Origin: Egbenema bharatensis
GTDB lineage: Bacteria; Cyanobacteriota; Cyanobacteriia; Elainellales; Elainellaceae
DNA length: 64,000 nucleotides
Direction of reading: 5' to 3'
NCBI RefSeq assembly: GCF_048077055.1
Contig: NZ_CP182236.1
Location: forward strand, 3,844,001 to 3,908,000
Part shown: positions 8,830 through 17,507 of the stretch, in pieces
Position numbering within the stretch: position 1 is the stretch's first letter
Layout: every line of letters begins with the position of its first letter
Translations under genes and position numbers: made by a program
Notes under the pieces: generated by a model
What the model saw: only the letters and a program-made list of their open reading frames with translations
Told to the model about the DNA's origin: nothing
Databases searched by the model: none

Positions 8830-10069
8830 CCAAAACAATCTCCCCATCCGCAGGCATCCCCGGTTTCGCAAACCCGGCTGGATTCTCGATCGCCAGCCGC
8901 ACGCCAAACACCTGCTGTACCCGATCTTCCCGGAAGTAGATATTCTCAGGGGTAAAGGAAGCCTCAGCATCGATCGCGGTAACGCTGGCGGCAAGGGGGC
9001 GATCGGGGTCAGAATCGAGATAAACCCTGGCAGCCTGACCCACCCGAACTCTGCCGATCTCTCCGGCGGGAATGAAGCCTCGCAGGTAAACGGTATCCAG
9101 ATCTAAGACGGACAGTAATGTTCTCCCTGGACTGACGACCACGCCTGGCTCAACCGTTCGTACCGTCACCACTCCAGCGATCGGGCTGGTAATGGTCAGA
9201 TTATTGAATTGGGACTGGATGCGCTGGCGATCGGCTGCGGCATTGGAGACTTCAGCCTGGGCGGCCGCCAGTTGGGTCTGGGCTTGCTCTCGCTGGGTGT
9301 TGAGGCGATCGAGCTGGGTCAGGGTAATGTCGGGGTTGAGGCGGGTGGTTTGGGATTGGGTCAAAATCCCTGTGGCAGCCGTGACGCGACGTTGGGCAGC
9401 TTCTACTGTGGCAATCCGGCTGGTGAGTAAAGCCTGGGCGGTTTGCAGGGTGGCTTCAGCCTGGTCTAACTGCTGCTGTGCGATGGCTCCATCCTGAACC
9501 AGTTGGGCAAAGCGATCGCGTTCCACCTGAGCCAGATTCAATTGAGCTTCCGCTTCAGTCACCTGGGCTTCCGCCTGACGGAGTTGGGCTTCGGCGGCGG
9601 CAACTTCTGCTTCTGCCTGGGCAACCCGACCACTGGTGTCTCCTTCCGACTGCTGGAGGCGAAATTGGGTTTCTGCAATCTGACTTTCTACCACGGAAAG
9701 TTGTAGACGGGCATTTTCAGCTTGCTGACGGGCGGCCTGAAGTCGGGCTTCCGCACCATCTACCTGGGCTTGAATTTCTGCATCATCCAGCCGCGCCAAA
9801 ATTTGTCCCACCTGAACCGATGCCCCTTCCCGGACGGTGACTTCTTCGATTCGTCCCGCCACTTTAGTTCCAATCTCGGTTTCATAGCCTTCAATGCGAC
9901 CGCTCAACATTAATTCAGTCGCCGGAGAGCGGGGGGATAGTTGCCAGATCGCTAACCCACCGGCAATCAGCACGATTCCAGGAATCAGGAGCAACGCTTT
10001 TCGAGGCATTCGTCCTCGCTTGAAGGATCCCCTGGGTTGAGCTTGAGGTTCAGAGACAGACTGCGCCAT
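8816..10069 (-). CDS. HlyD-family membrane fusion protein (YbhG-like)
   Basis: Periplasmic adaptor of an ABC exporter. A cytoplasmic N-terminus is followed by one membrane segment (ALLLIPGIVLIAGGLAIW), then a lipoyl/barrel-sandwich half motif (VAGRIEEVTVREGASVQVGQ, ILARLDDAEI), a long alpha-hairpin rich in Ala/Gln/Glu (about residues 110-290) and the second half motif (LTITSPIAGVVTVRTVEPG). I place the start at ATG 10069 (MAQSVSEPQ) and not at the upstream ATG 10150, because the latter abuts the putative TetR operator. It precedes the tandem ATPase on the same strand and is divergent from a TetR gene, the usual layout of ybhG/ybhF-type multidrug export operons. Confidence 0.88.
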   Translation of the reverse strand: MAQSVSEPQAQPRGSFKRGRMPRKALLLIPGIVLIAGGLAIWQLSPRSPATELMLSGRIEGYETEIGTKVAGRIEEVTVREGASVQVGQILARLDDAEIQAQVDGAEARLQAARQQAENARLQLSVVESQIAETQFRLQQSEGDTSGRVAQAEAEVAAAEAQLRQAEAQVTEAEAQLNLAQVERDRFAQLVQDGAIAQQQLDQAEATLQTAQALLTSRIATVEAAQRRVTAATGILTQSQTTRLNPDITLTQLDRLNTQREQAQTQLAAAQAEVSNAAADRQRIQSQFNNLTITSPIAGVVTVRTVEPGVVVSPGRTLLSVLDLDTVYLRGFIPAGEIGRVRVGQAARVYLDSDPDRPLAASVTAIDAEASFTPENIYFREDRVQQVFGVRLAIENPAGFAKPGMPADGEIVLGSEE

Positions 10070-10150
10070 ATGGTTTCCCCTGACTGCGCGCTTGAGTAGA
10101 GAACTGATATCAGCTATGCCACGAGTCATCAAAATGTCACCAGTAATCAA

Positions 10151-10165
10151 ACTAGACCGTCTAGT
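10151..10165. promoter_or_regulatory. Putative TetR operator, perfect 15-bp palindrome
   Basis: ACTAGACCGTCTAGT is two perfect 7-bp arms around one base. It lies between the divergent exporter operon and tetR genes and overlaps the expected -35 position of a TATAAT at 10174-10179 reading toward tetR. TAGAC/GTCTA half-sites are common for TetR/AcrR repressors. Binding by the neighbouring TetR is inferred. Confidence 0.7.
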
Positions 10166-10173
10166 ATGATTTG

Positions 10174-10179
10174 TATAAT
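10174..10179 (+). promoter_or_regulatory. Putative -10 element of tetR
   Basis: TATAAT reading toward tetR; the -35 region would fall in the palindrome at 10151-10165, consistent with autorepression. A transcript start about 10185 fits translation from the GTG at 10244. Confidence 0.5.
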
Positions 10180-10243
10180 TATCCTAGATCGAAGTACTCC
10201 CTTCGATCAAGCTCCACTGGTAATTGTTTACAGGAACGACAAG

Positions 10244-10891
10244 GTGAAGACATCCAGCCAAGCAGCATCCAGCCAAGAAATATCCAGCCAAGAACCCATC
10301 GCTCATCCCTCGAACGCCAAGCGAGAGCAAATTTTGCAGGGGGCAATGCAGGTGTTCCTGGAACAGGGCTATGCCAACACCAGCATGGATCGGGTGGCAG
10401 CGGCGGCGGGGGTATCCAAGCAAACGATCTACAGCCACTTTCAAGATAAAGAAGGTTTATTCACGGCTCTGATTCAGCGGGTAACGATCGAGCGAATTCA
10501 GCCAGAGTTGAGGGCTGATGTGTTGCAGGGTGAACCAGAAGTCGTGCTGCGGCGGTTGGCAAATGTGTATTTTGACCAATTAACCAGTGCCGAATATCTG
10601 GCTCTGATTCGGGTGGTGATTGCAGAGTCGAATCGGTTTCCTGAGTTAGCCCAACTCTATACACGAACTGTGATTCAACGCGGACGACAAATTCTCAGCG
10701 ATTTCTTTCGATCGCATCCTGAGCTGGAAATTGCCGATCCAGAGGCAACGGCCCACATCTTTTTTGGATCCTTAGTTTCGTTTTTAATCTCGCAGGAAAT
10801 TTTGTATGGTAAGCAAATTATGCCGCTGGCTCCCGAACAGTTGATTGATACCCTGGTGCCGATGGTGTTGAATCGTGGGTCACACTATTAA
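10244..10891 (+). CDS. TetR/AcrR-family transcriptional regulator
   Basis: DNA-binding repressor, probably of the divergent HlyD/ATPase exporter operon. The helix-turn-helix is clear: AKREQILQGAMQVFLEQGYA, then TSMDRVAAAAGVSKQTIYSH and FQDKEGLFTALI. The C-terminal ligand/dimer domain resembles the AefR-like C-terminal domain (NRFPELAQLYTRTVIQRGRQ). The frame is open from ATG 10166, but that would put the operator and promoter at the start codon. GTG 10244 has AGGA 8 nt upstream and gives a normal 215-aa protein. Its first codons contain three copies of an ATCCAGCCAAG repeat, encoding SSQ units. Confidence 0.88.
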   Translation: MKTSSQAASSQEISSQEPIAHPSNAKREQILQGAMQVFLEQGYANTSMDRVAAAAGVSKQTIYSHFQDKEGLFTALIQRVTIERIQPELRADVLQGEPEVVLRRLANVYFDQLTSAEYLALIRVVIAESNRFPELAQLYTRTVIQRGRQILSDFFRSHPELEIADPEATAHIFFGSLVSFLISQEILYGKQIMPLAPEQLIDTLVPMVLNRGSHY

Positions 10892-10955
10892 ATAGTGGCA
10901 ACCAGTCAAGAAATAGTGACAACCAGTCAAGTCAGCCGCGAGGAGCAACCCGACG

Positions 10956-11240
10956 ATGACACGCCCCCCAATTTTGCAACCCGGACAGAGCTACACCTTT
11001 CGCTAATATAATGATGACCTGGCGCGAGGCTTTACCCAACTGGGGGCAGAGTTAGTTGCTTTGGATCAGTGGTCAAACACAGAGCAATCGATCCTCTATG
11101 GAGCCGTCACTACGGGTGATATCTGGAAGTTTGGACAACTTCACCGCTCCGAAAAACGCATTGTCCAGGATCTCAACCTCTACCGAGTCCCCGCTGACTT
11201 CGAGGATCTGATGCGAATTCTGGTGGCGATCCTGGCATAA
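10956..11240 (+). pseudogene. Remnant of a cyanobacterial hypothetical (restriction-subunit-like) protein
   Basis: In a single frame this reads MTRPPILQPGQSYTFR, a TAA stop, then YNDDLARGFTQLGAELVALD, followed by QSILYGAVTTGDIWKFGQL and NLYRVPADFEDLMRILVAIL before the final stop. The first block is like the N-terminus and the second like the C-terminus of a family of roughly 200-aa Nostoc-type proteins that I recall but cannot name. The middle is missing, so the gene carries an internal deletion plus a premature stop. Confidence 0.6.
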
Positions 11241-11295
11241 CTTCCAGAGGAATGCCGAAAAATAACGATCCCGTGGGGCAAACTGCTGTACGCTC

Positions 11296-12341
11296 TTACA
11301 ATCGTTCCTGACTCCCGACTCCCGACTCCCGACTCCCGACTCCCGACTCCTGATTCCCCAGACAATTTCCGCTGAGGAGATGATTACCTCCCCGATCGCC
11401 ATCCACATCCAGCCGTCGCAACCGGAGCCGATTTTCCTCCAATAGTCTGCGGTTTGCCGCTAGCAGATCGGCAATTAGCCCAAACATCCAGAGTTGAAAG
11501 CCGATCAGCACTAAGACTGCGGCCAGGATCAGGCTGGGGCCCGCGATCGCAGGGGATCGACGAACCAGAAGAGGAACAGCCACCGGACTCCCAGCAAGGT
11601 GCCCAGGAAGAAGGGAATGCTGCCCAACAGTGCGAAGAACCGCAACGGCTTATACAGCATGAAAATCCGCAGAATCGTGAAGGCGGACTTGAAAACATAG
11701 GAAGGAATGCTTTTAACCAGGCGCGATCGGCGGAGGTTTGGGTTAGTGCGAATGGGAACGGAAACCACCGTCATGCCCTTTTGCCCTGCCTGGATAATCG
11801 TTTCCAGGGTGTAGGTGTAATTGTTGAAGACGTTCAACTGCATGGCCGCTTCCCGACTGAAGGCCCGAAAGCCGCTGGGTGCATCAGGAATATTGGTATT
11901 ACTGGCCAGCCGTACCATCGAGCTACCAAAGTTTTGCAAGACTTTCTTCAGGGTAGAAAAATGGCGCGTTTTCCAGATGGGCCTGGCTCCCACCACCATT
12001 TCTGCCTGCCCTAGCAAAATTGGTTGGATCAGGGTTGGAATATCGGCGGCGCAGTACTGATTATCCGCATCAGTGTTAACAATAATATCGGCTCCGGCCT
12101 TGAGGCTGGCCTCTAACCCGGCCATGAACCCTTTGGCCAACCCCTGATTCGTCGCAAAGTGGACAATGTGATCGACCCCATACGCCTTGGCCACTTCAAC
12201 CGTTCGATCGCGGCTGCCATCGTTAATGATCAACCATTCCACCTGATCTATACCAGGAAGATGCCGAGGTAATTCGGAAAGGGTCATCCCCAGAGTGTTT
12301 TCCTCGTTATAGCAAGGGATTTGGATAATCAGTTTTGTCAT
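11296..12341 (-). CDS. GT2 glycosyltransferase (dolichol-phosphate mannosyltransferase-like), frameshifted near 3' end
   Basis: Membrane-anchored polyprenyl-phosphate-type glycosyltransferase. Motifs: IPCYNEENTLG, VEWLIINDGSRDRT, the DAD metal site in IIVNTDADNQY, APSGFRAFSREAA and YTLETIIQAGQKG. The C-terminal membrane part starts at KPLRFFALLGSIPFFLGTLL and then breaks: the first frame ends DPLRSRAPA at 11529, while the overlapping frame continues SLILAAVLVLIGFQLWMFGL and ANRRLLEENRLRLRR. Adding one C in the CCCC run near 11540 (GGGGCCC on the plus strand) fuses them into the usual protein of about 310 aa. The extreme C-terminus runs into a heptanucleotide repeat (RESGVGS units). Confidence 0.85.
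11310..11358. repeat. Heptanucleotide tandem repeat (GACTCCC, about 7 units)
   Basis: Five exact GACTCCC units followed by GACTCCT and GATTCCC. This is a cyanobacterial STRR-type heptamer array lying at the 3' end of the GT2 gene. Confidence 0.9.
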
Positions 12342-12513
12342 AGTGACACAATGGTGCGTAAGGGCAGAGCATAAGCCAGATTTTTACCACAAAGTTGCCC
12401 TAGATCCAAGCCCACATTATCCTGAATCTGCCCTGGAGTGACTGAAAAAGACATTATCTGGGCTAAGGCTTCAGACTATCTACGTCGTTAGAATCCAGGG
12501 AATTGCCCCCTGT

Positions 12514-15093
12514 ATGGTTTTTGGTTCTGTGACAAACGTTCCTCTGAGTACGATCGGGCTAAATCAGCAGATCTATCAACAGCTCAAGCTGTCGTTAGGT
12601 TTAAATTTGCGTCGCCAAATTTTTATTGCTGTTTGTGATGATCTGAACTTGCGCGATCGACTGGCGGTACAACTGCAAAACGAAATTGGTCAGTCGGCAA
12701 ACCATTCCCCAGGTCAATCCTACCCTCGCCTGGTGAGTCTCCAACTCAGTTTGGATGACCCGAACCCATTGATGCAAATTGCTCAGTGGTTGACTCAATT
12801 TCCGCCTCCCTATGCTGAAGGGCAACGGCTGCCCATGCCTGCGTTTCAAATTGTGGGCGTAGAGCATCTCACCCGGCAATCTCCAGCCGTTCAACGACTG
12901 TTCTTTACCCATTTACAAACGATCGAGCGGAATCTGCCCCTTCTGGATTTCAGCTTGCTGATCTGGATGACGCAGCCCTGGTTCCACGCAATCTCTCACT
13001 CGGCTCCAGAGTTTTGGCGATGCCGAACGGGAGTTTTTGAGTTTGCAGGTGATCCAACTCCAGCGATCGTCACCCTGCCGGAACGGTTTCAAACGAAGAT
13101 ATCTAGCAATGGGTCTGGAAATAGTTCTGGAAATGGGTCTGGAAAGGACTTTGAAAACAGACCTGAAAACGGCGTAACCCAAAAGGGTACATCGGGAGAT
13201 GCAGCTCATCGACGCTTTTCAGAACAGCCTCAGGCAGGGGGGAATGGCACCAGTTCAGTCCAGAAGGGAGAAGCAGATCTTTCATTCCATGAGCTGCATG
13301 AACTGACTGAGCAGGCGATCGATCTTTCCCTGGCTGACTTGCTGCTGGAAGACTCTGCCCTGGAAGACTCTGCCCAGACCGACTTCACACTGACTGACTC
13401 CACGCTGACCCCCTTCACACTGACTGATTTCATACCCATTGATTCTGCAACGACGGATTCTAGACTCGCTGACTTTACCTTTGCCGAGCCCGCCTCTGCC
13501 CCCGTTGATCCATCCCTTGAACCAACATTAGATCCAGCCACAGAAGCTCTGATTGATGAGAATCCCTGGATGCTGCTGGAGGATGAATTGGAGCAGCTTT
13601 ATGAACCAGAGCAGCCCTCGATCGCGGCAAATTCAGCTTTAACTTCAGCCGGTTCGCTGGTAGATCATCGCGCAGATGAATTAGAGGATGAACGACAGAC
13701 TGAGGATGGAAAGGCGAGGGAGTTCCAGGCTGAGGATCGAGCAGCTTTCAATCAGGCTCAGCAGGAAAGTCTGATCCATGCCTCCGAAGCAGCGGTGCCG
13801 ATCGCCCCGATCGCCATCCATCTCCCCGATGCGCTCTCCCATCAGCCTCAGATTCAGCTCCTCCTGCAACAGATTGAACGCCTGCATGAACAGCAGGCCG
13901 CTGCTCCAGTTTTGGGTGAAGCCTATCGTGCGCTGGGCAACTTTTTCCGCGATCGAATTGAGCAAGGAGAAGCCACACCGCAGAATTTAATCGTTGCGAT
14001 TCAGGTGTATGAACAAACCCTGCTGCTCTTGCCTGAGCCTTCGCCACTCTGCGTCGATGTGCTGAATGATCTGGGGAATTTGTACTGGATGCTGTCGCGC
14101 ACTTTGCCTGGTTCTACCGAAGCATTGGCTTGTCTGCAACAGGGTGTTCAGTCCTACCAGAAAGCTTTAACACGCATTGACCCGGCCAACAAGGCGCAGA
14201 CTTACCCGATGGTGCAAAACAATCTGGGGGCAGCCTATGCCGATCTGGCCCGGTATCAAGAGCCAGTGGACAACCTGGAGCGATCGGTGCAGTCCTATCA
14301 GCAGGCTTTACGCTATCGCAAACCCGAAACTGATCCGTCGCGCTATGCTTCCACCCAAAATAACCTGGGAACAACCTACTGGAATCTGGCTCAACACAAA
14401 GAGCCTACAACTAATCTCAAACAGGCGATCGTGGCTTACTCAGAAGCTTTGCGCTACTACAGCCCCGATCAGGAGCCGATGAACTATGCCATGATTCAAA
14501 ACAACCTGGGAACCGCTTACTGGAATATGTCCCAGCATGAGCGACCCCAGAATTGGTTGAAGCTGGCTGTTGCTGCCTATACCGCTGCCCTTCAATACCG
14601 CACGATGGCCACAGCTCCCTCTGCCTATGCGGCTACGCAAAACAATCTGGGAACCGCTTACTGGCATATTGCGAACCAAACGGAAGACCTGGCGGAGTTA
14701 AATGAGTGTTTGTCCCAGGCGATCGTAGCCTACGAAGCCGCTTTACAGGCAGCCGAAACGCTCCAACAGCAACAGCCTGATGTACCGCTGGTTTTGAACT
14801 TCGATCGGTTTGCCACGCACAATAACCTGGGAATTGCCCACTATCAGGTAGCTACCGAGTCAGTCGATGCCCTGGATACGACTGCTCAGGCTCAGCACCT
14901 CCAGGCAGCCCTCTACCATCATGTTCAGGCGGAGCAAGGTTGGCAGGGTAGGGAGAATCTACGACAGACCGCCGTGAGTTGCATTATTCAAACCGTGCGA
15001 ACGACGTATCATCTGTTGGGAATGGCTGGACAGAATGAGGCATTGTCAGGTATCCCAGGGCACTTGCTATCGGAAGTCTTACCGAAACTATAA
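12514..15093 (+). CDS. Large tetratricopeptide-repeat protein
   Basis: 859-aa protein. Residues 1-190 form a conserved-looking globular domain (LRRQIFIAVCDDLNLRDRLA and FSLLIWMTQPWFHAI), possibly a degenerate P-loop-like module, although no Walker A is visible. Residues 190-440 are a low-complexity acidic linker with SGNGSG and DSTLTPFTLTDF repeats. Residues 440-800 carry at least six TPR units, three of which share QNNLGTAYWN/QALRYR spacing. No signal peptide or membrane segment. TPR arrays mediate protein-protein contact; the partner is unknown. The gene stands alone between GT2 (divergent) and the DUF7219-like gene (convergent). Confidence 0.75.
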   Translation: MVFGSVTNVPLSTIGLNQQIYQQLKLSLGLNLRRQIFIAVCDDLNLRDRLAVQLQNEIGQSANHSPGQSYPRLVSLQLSLDDPNPLMQIAQWLTQFPPPYAEGQRLPMPAFQIVGVEHLTRQSPAVQRLFFTHLQTIERNLPLLDFSLLIWMTQPWFHAISHSAPEFWRCRTGVFEFAGDPTPAIVTLPERFQTKISSNGSGNSSGNGSGKDFENRPENGVTQKGTSGDAAHRRFSEQPQAGGNGTSSVQKGEADLSFHELHELTEQAIDLSLADLLLEDSALEDSAQTDFTLTDSTLTPFTLTDFIPIDSATTDSRLADFTFAEPASAPVDPSLEPTLDPATEALIDENPWMLLEDELEQLYEPEQPSIAANSALTSAGSLVDHRADELEDERQTEDGKAREFQAEDRAAFNQAQQESLIHASEAAVPIAPIAIHLPDALSHQPQIQLLLQQIERLHEQQAAAPVLGEAYRALGNFFRDRIEQGEATPQNLIVAIQVYEQTLLLLPEPSPLCVDVLNDLGNLYWMLSRTLPGSTEALACLQQGVQSYQKALTRIDPANKAQTYPMVQNNLGAAYADLARYQEPVDNLERSVQSYQQALRYRKPETDPSRYASTQNNLGTTYWNLAQHKEPTTNLKQAIVAYSEALRYYSPDQEPMNYAMIQNNLGTAYWNMSQHERPQNWLKLAVAAYTAALQYRTMATAPSAYAATQNNLGTAYWHIANQTEDLAELNECLSQAIVAYEAALQAAETLQQQQPDVPLVLNFDRFATHNNLGIAHYQVATESVDALDTTAQAQHLQAALYHHVQAEQGWQGRENLRQTAVSCIIQTVRTTYHLLGMAGQNEALSGIPGHLLSEVLPKL

Positions 15094-15122
15094 AGGCATG
15101 ACCGGCTGATTGCGATCGGTTC

Positions 15123-15362
15123 TTAATCTACGCCCAACACTTCTCTACTCTTCCTGAGTTGCTGATAAAGTTGATGAATTTGCTCATACGCTGCATCGGC
15201 AGTTATTTTTCCGCCCGCTTGTAACCCACAGATCATTTCTACCCGTCTTGCAAACTCCTGGAGACTGGTGTTGAAAATAACATGTGCCGGGACAAATTCA
15301 TCTCGACAGTGGTTATGAAGGTACAGAAGACGGTCTTTATTAACTTGATCAAAGCCATTCAT
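15123..15362 (-). CDS. DUF7219-like small cyanobacterial protein
   Basis: 79-aa soluble protein, HNHCRDEFVPAHVIFNTSLQ then EFARRVEMICGLQAGGKIT and AYEQIHQLYQQLRKSR. The Y(R/C)(G/D)(D/E)F-P-N-LQEFA-RV--I--L-GKI---AYE-I pattern is what I recall for DUF7219 proteins of cyanobacteria, which have no assigned function. It converges on the TPR gene and precedes nothing obviously linked; the response-regulator gene upstream is on the same strand 80 bp away. Confidence 0.65.
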   Translation of the reverse strand: MNGFDQVNKDRLLYLHNHCRDEFVPAHVIFNTSLQEFARRVEMICGLQAGGKITADAAYEQIHQLYQQLRKSREVLGVD

Positions 15363-15442
15363 AAAAGTCTTCCAGAATCCACATTCTATCCGCCGATTGT
15401 AGCCTTGATGAATCTGTTCCCTCTCTAGCTTAAGACAGAATG

Positions 15443-15814
15443 CTAATCTAAAAATTGGGCGATCGCTTCAATCAGTGAATCGAAATCAATGGGCTTAGGA
15501 AAAAAAGCTTGAGCACCGGATTGTATCACTTTTTGCTGTGTTGAGGCACGAACATCACCCGAACAAATAATGATGGGCATTGACGAATTAACGGTGCGGA
15601 CTCTTTCCAGTAGATCAAGTCCTTTACCATCTCTCAAGAAATGGTCAAATAAGCACAAATCAAACGTTTTTTGCTCAATCAATTGCACAGCCACCGTGAA
15701 CGATCGAGCCGACTCTACTTCATATCCTTCTTCCGTCAAAATTAGATGAAACAACAGACAATCATCCTCAGAATCATCAACACATAGGATCCTTTTTTTC
15801 TTAAAGGCGCTCAT
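15443..15814 (-). CDS. Single-domain response regulator (CheY-like)
   Basis: Receiver-only protein (about 124 aa). RILCVDDSEDDCLL carries the acidic pocket, FDLCLFDHFLRDGKGLDLLE the phospho-acceptor Asp, and MPIIICSGD and FFPKPIDFDSL the conserved Thr/Ser and Lys positions (here Ser-Gly and Lys-Pro). There is no output domain, so it probably works by protein contact with a kinase or phosphorelay. The open frame extends to 15856, but ATG 15814 (MSAFKKKR) starts just ahead of the domain and has an AGG upstream, so it is preferred. Divergent from the Crp/Fnr gene, about 100 bp apart. Confidence 0.85.
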   Translation of the reverse strand: MSAFKKKRILCVDDSEDDCLLFHLILTEEGYEVESARSFTVAVQLIEQKTFDLCLFDHFLRDGKGLDLLERVRTVNSSMPIIICSGDVRASTQQKVIQSGAQAFFPKPIDFDSLIEAIAQFLD

Positions 15815-15914
15815 TAATGTACCTGATACCTTTACATCGTCACGACCTCTCGACAACGTAACTTAACTGGCTCAATGGACAAAACTCAGTTCGATGTCGA
15901 ACAAAGGAACGCAA

Positions 15915-16643
15915 ATGCAAAATTCTAATGAAGACAAAGCTTTAGAAAATTTTATTCTGGCATCGTTACCGCCATCCGAGTACGCGTGGTTGCGGCCAAA
16001 GCTGAGGGAAGTGGAATTGCCACAGGGAAAAATTCTCTGTCGTGCCAGGGATCCCGTTCCGGCTGTATATTTTCCCATCTCTTGTCTGCTGTCCTGGACA
16101 AATTCGACTGAGATGGGTGAGGTGGTTGAGGTGGGAATTACAGGCAATGAAGGTCTAACCGGCATGATCTTGCTGCTGGATGAAAACCTTTCACCCTGGC
16201 AAGTTGAAGTTCAACTACCGGGTAGAGCCTTTGAGTTATCAGTCAATGACTTTATCGCTGCGCTGGATCGATCGCCAACCCTACGGCAAAGAGTGACCGC
16301 GTTTGCCTACCTGAAGCTATTGCAAATCAACCAGTCTGCCCTGTGTAATCGTTTCCATAGTATAGAAGAACGACTGTGCCGTTGGTTATTGGCTGCCCAG
16401 GATTACAGTCAGACCTCAGAGTTTTCACTGACGCGAGGGATTTTGGCAGAGATGATTGGAGCAGGTCGTCCTAGCGTCAGCCTTGCCACAGGGACTTTGC
16501 AAACAGCCGGATTAATTCATGCCAAACGAGGACACATTACCATCCTCGATCGGGAAGGCATGGAGGATACAGCTTGTGAGTGTTATCAGATTGTCAGGGA
16601 AGCGTACGATCGATATCGGGCAAAGAAGATCAGGCTTGATTAA
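15915..16643 (+). CDS. Crp/Fnr-family transcriptional regulator
   Basis: N-terminal cyclic-nucleotide-binding-like beta-roll (PQGKILCRARDPVPAVYFP, then EVGITGNEGLTGMILLL) and a C-terminal winged helix (ERLCRWLLAAQDYSQ; ILAEMIGAGRPSVSLATGTL as recognition helix; LIHAKRGHITILDREGME). The PVYFP/ISCLLSW pattern without the canonical cAMP-binding Arg-Ser pair suggests that it does not bind cAMP as CRP does. ATG 15915 has AAGGA 7 nt upstream and is preferred over ATG 15894. Divergent from the receiver protein; the two may share a promoter region. Confidence 0.85.
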   Translation: MQNSNEDKALENFILASLPPSEYAWLRPKLREVELPQGKILCRARDPVPAVYFPISCLLSWTNSTEMGEVVEVGITGNEGLTGMILLLDENLSPWQVEVQLPGRAFELSVNDFIAALDRSPTLRQRVTAFAYLKLLQINQSALCNRFHSIEERLCRWLLAAQDYSQTSEFSLTRGILAEMIGAGRPSVSLATGTLQTAGLIHAKRGHITILDREGMEDTACECYQIVREAYDRYRAKKIRLD

Positions 16644-16657
16644 GACGATTCATCGAA

Positions 16658-17293
16658 TCAGTCTTGCTGGTGCTGCAAATCTGCCACCAACGTTCTAACG
16701 GCCCAGGCGATCGCTTCCCCTGCGGCTTCTCCACTGACACCAAATTCATCCCGCAGATGCTTCCAAGTTTCCGCCGTCACAAGATGTCCAATCACCGCCT
16801 GGGCGGCCTGAGCTGCCTCTGGGCTGAGGGTATCCATCACTGGACTGAGGGCTGCAACGATCGCCTGTCGTCTTTTCTGTCGGAGTCGTGAGCGCACATT
16901 CTGCCCTAACTCTGAGAGCAACAAAGCTTTAATGATTGTGGCTTGCTGTTCAAACCGGGGAAACGCTAGCTTGGCTAACTCAGCAACCTCATCGGGTGTG
17001 GACGGATAGGGTAGATCTCCAAGTTGTTGATCGACCCATTCTCCCAGAGCTTCCAGAATGGCTTCCCGGTTCGGAAAGTAGCGATAAATGGTGCGAGCCG
17101 CGACCCCGGCCCGTTTGGCCGCATCGGCGATGGAAAAGTCCTGTAACCCATCTGAGACAAGCTGTTCGGCGAGGGCTTCCAGAATGAGTTGCCGAGTTGC
17201 TTCGGACTGCTTTTGGCGGAGAGAACTACGGTATGGGCGGGTTGCAGTTCCCGAATCAGTAGACGCATCGGTGATATTTTTCATGTCATACAT
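16658..17293 (-). CDS. TetR/AcrR-family transcriptional regulator
   Basis: HTH: SEATRQLILEALAEQLVSDG, FSIADAAKRAGVAARTIYRY, FPNREAILEALGEW. The remaining 120 residues are a C-terminal dimer/ligand domain. The open frame reaches 17434 but that part is translated REP repeat DNA (MGWASCPP). ATG 17293 or 17284 is the realistic start. An ATGTCAT/ATGACAT inverted repeat spans the start region, and a related ATGTCA/TGACAT pair lies upstream of the neighbouring VOC-like gene on the same strand. The regulator may therefore control itself and that gene. Convergent with the Crp/Fnr gene, 14 bp apart. Confidence 0.8.
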   Translation of the reverse strand: MYDMKNITDASTDSGTATRPYRSSLRQKQSEATRQLILEALAEQLVSDGLQDFSIADAAKRAGVAARTIYRYFPNREAILEALGEWVDQQLGDLPYPSTPDEVAELAKLAFPRFEQQATIIKALLLSELGQNVRSRLRQKRRQAIVAALSPVMDTLSPEAAQAAQAVIGHLVTAETWKHLRDEFGVSGEAAGEAIAWAVRTLVADLQHQQD

Positions 17294-17309
17294 TTTGATC
17301 TCATGACAT
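17283..17309. promoter_or_regulatory. Inverted repeat at the tetR start (possible autoregulatory operator)
   Basis: ATGTCAT (17283-17289) and its exact complement ATGACAT (17303-17309) separated by 13 bp, overlapping the probable start codon of the TetR gene. A related ATGTCA-7 bp-TGACAT occurs at 18022-18040. Confidence 0.45.
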
Positions 17310-17365
17310 TTATTGTGACTTAAATGTTGCAGTTTTTTGGAGTTCCAGGCATGGTTTTGTTGGGG

Positions 17366-17480
17366 GAATGGGCGGGCAGGATGCCCACCCCACAAGAGAG
17401 TTGAGGGATTAGGCGGGCAGGATGCCCACCCCACAAGAGAGTTGGGGGATTAGGCGGGCAGCATATCTACTCCACCAGAA
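17366..17480. repeat. Tandem REP-type palindromes (three units)
   Basis: Three head-to-tail copies of a unit of about 43 bp, GGCGGGCAGGATGCCCACCC followed by CACAAGAGAGTTGGGGGATTA. The third copy is degenerate (GGCGGGCAGCATATCTACTC). Same family as the single copies elsewhere in the window. Confidence 0.9.
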
Positions 17481-17507
17481 GAACTCTGGATGCTTTAATT
17501 CCTCTGC

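Noticed and set aside
17294..17434. N-terminal extension of the TetR frame (MGWASCPP...)
   Set aside because: Translated REP repeats; the TetR domain starts well after ATG 17293.
17366..17480. Possible CRISPR array (three regular repeats)
   Set aside because: No distinct spacers: the whole unit is repeated, and the same palindrome occurs singly elsewhere.
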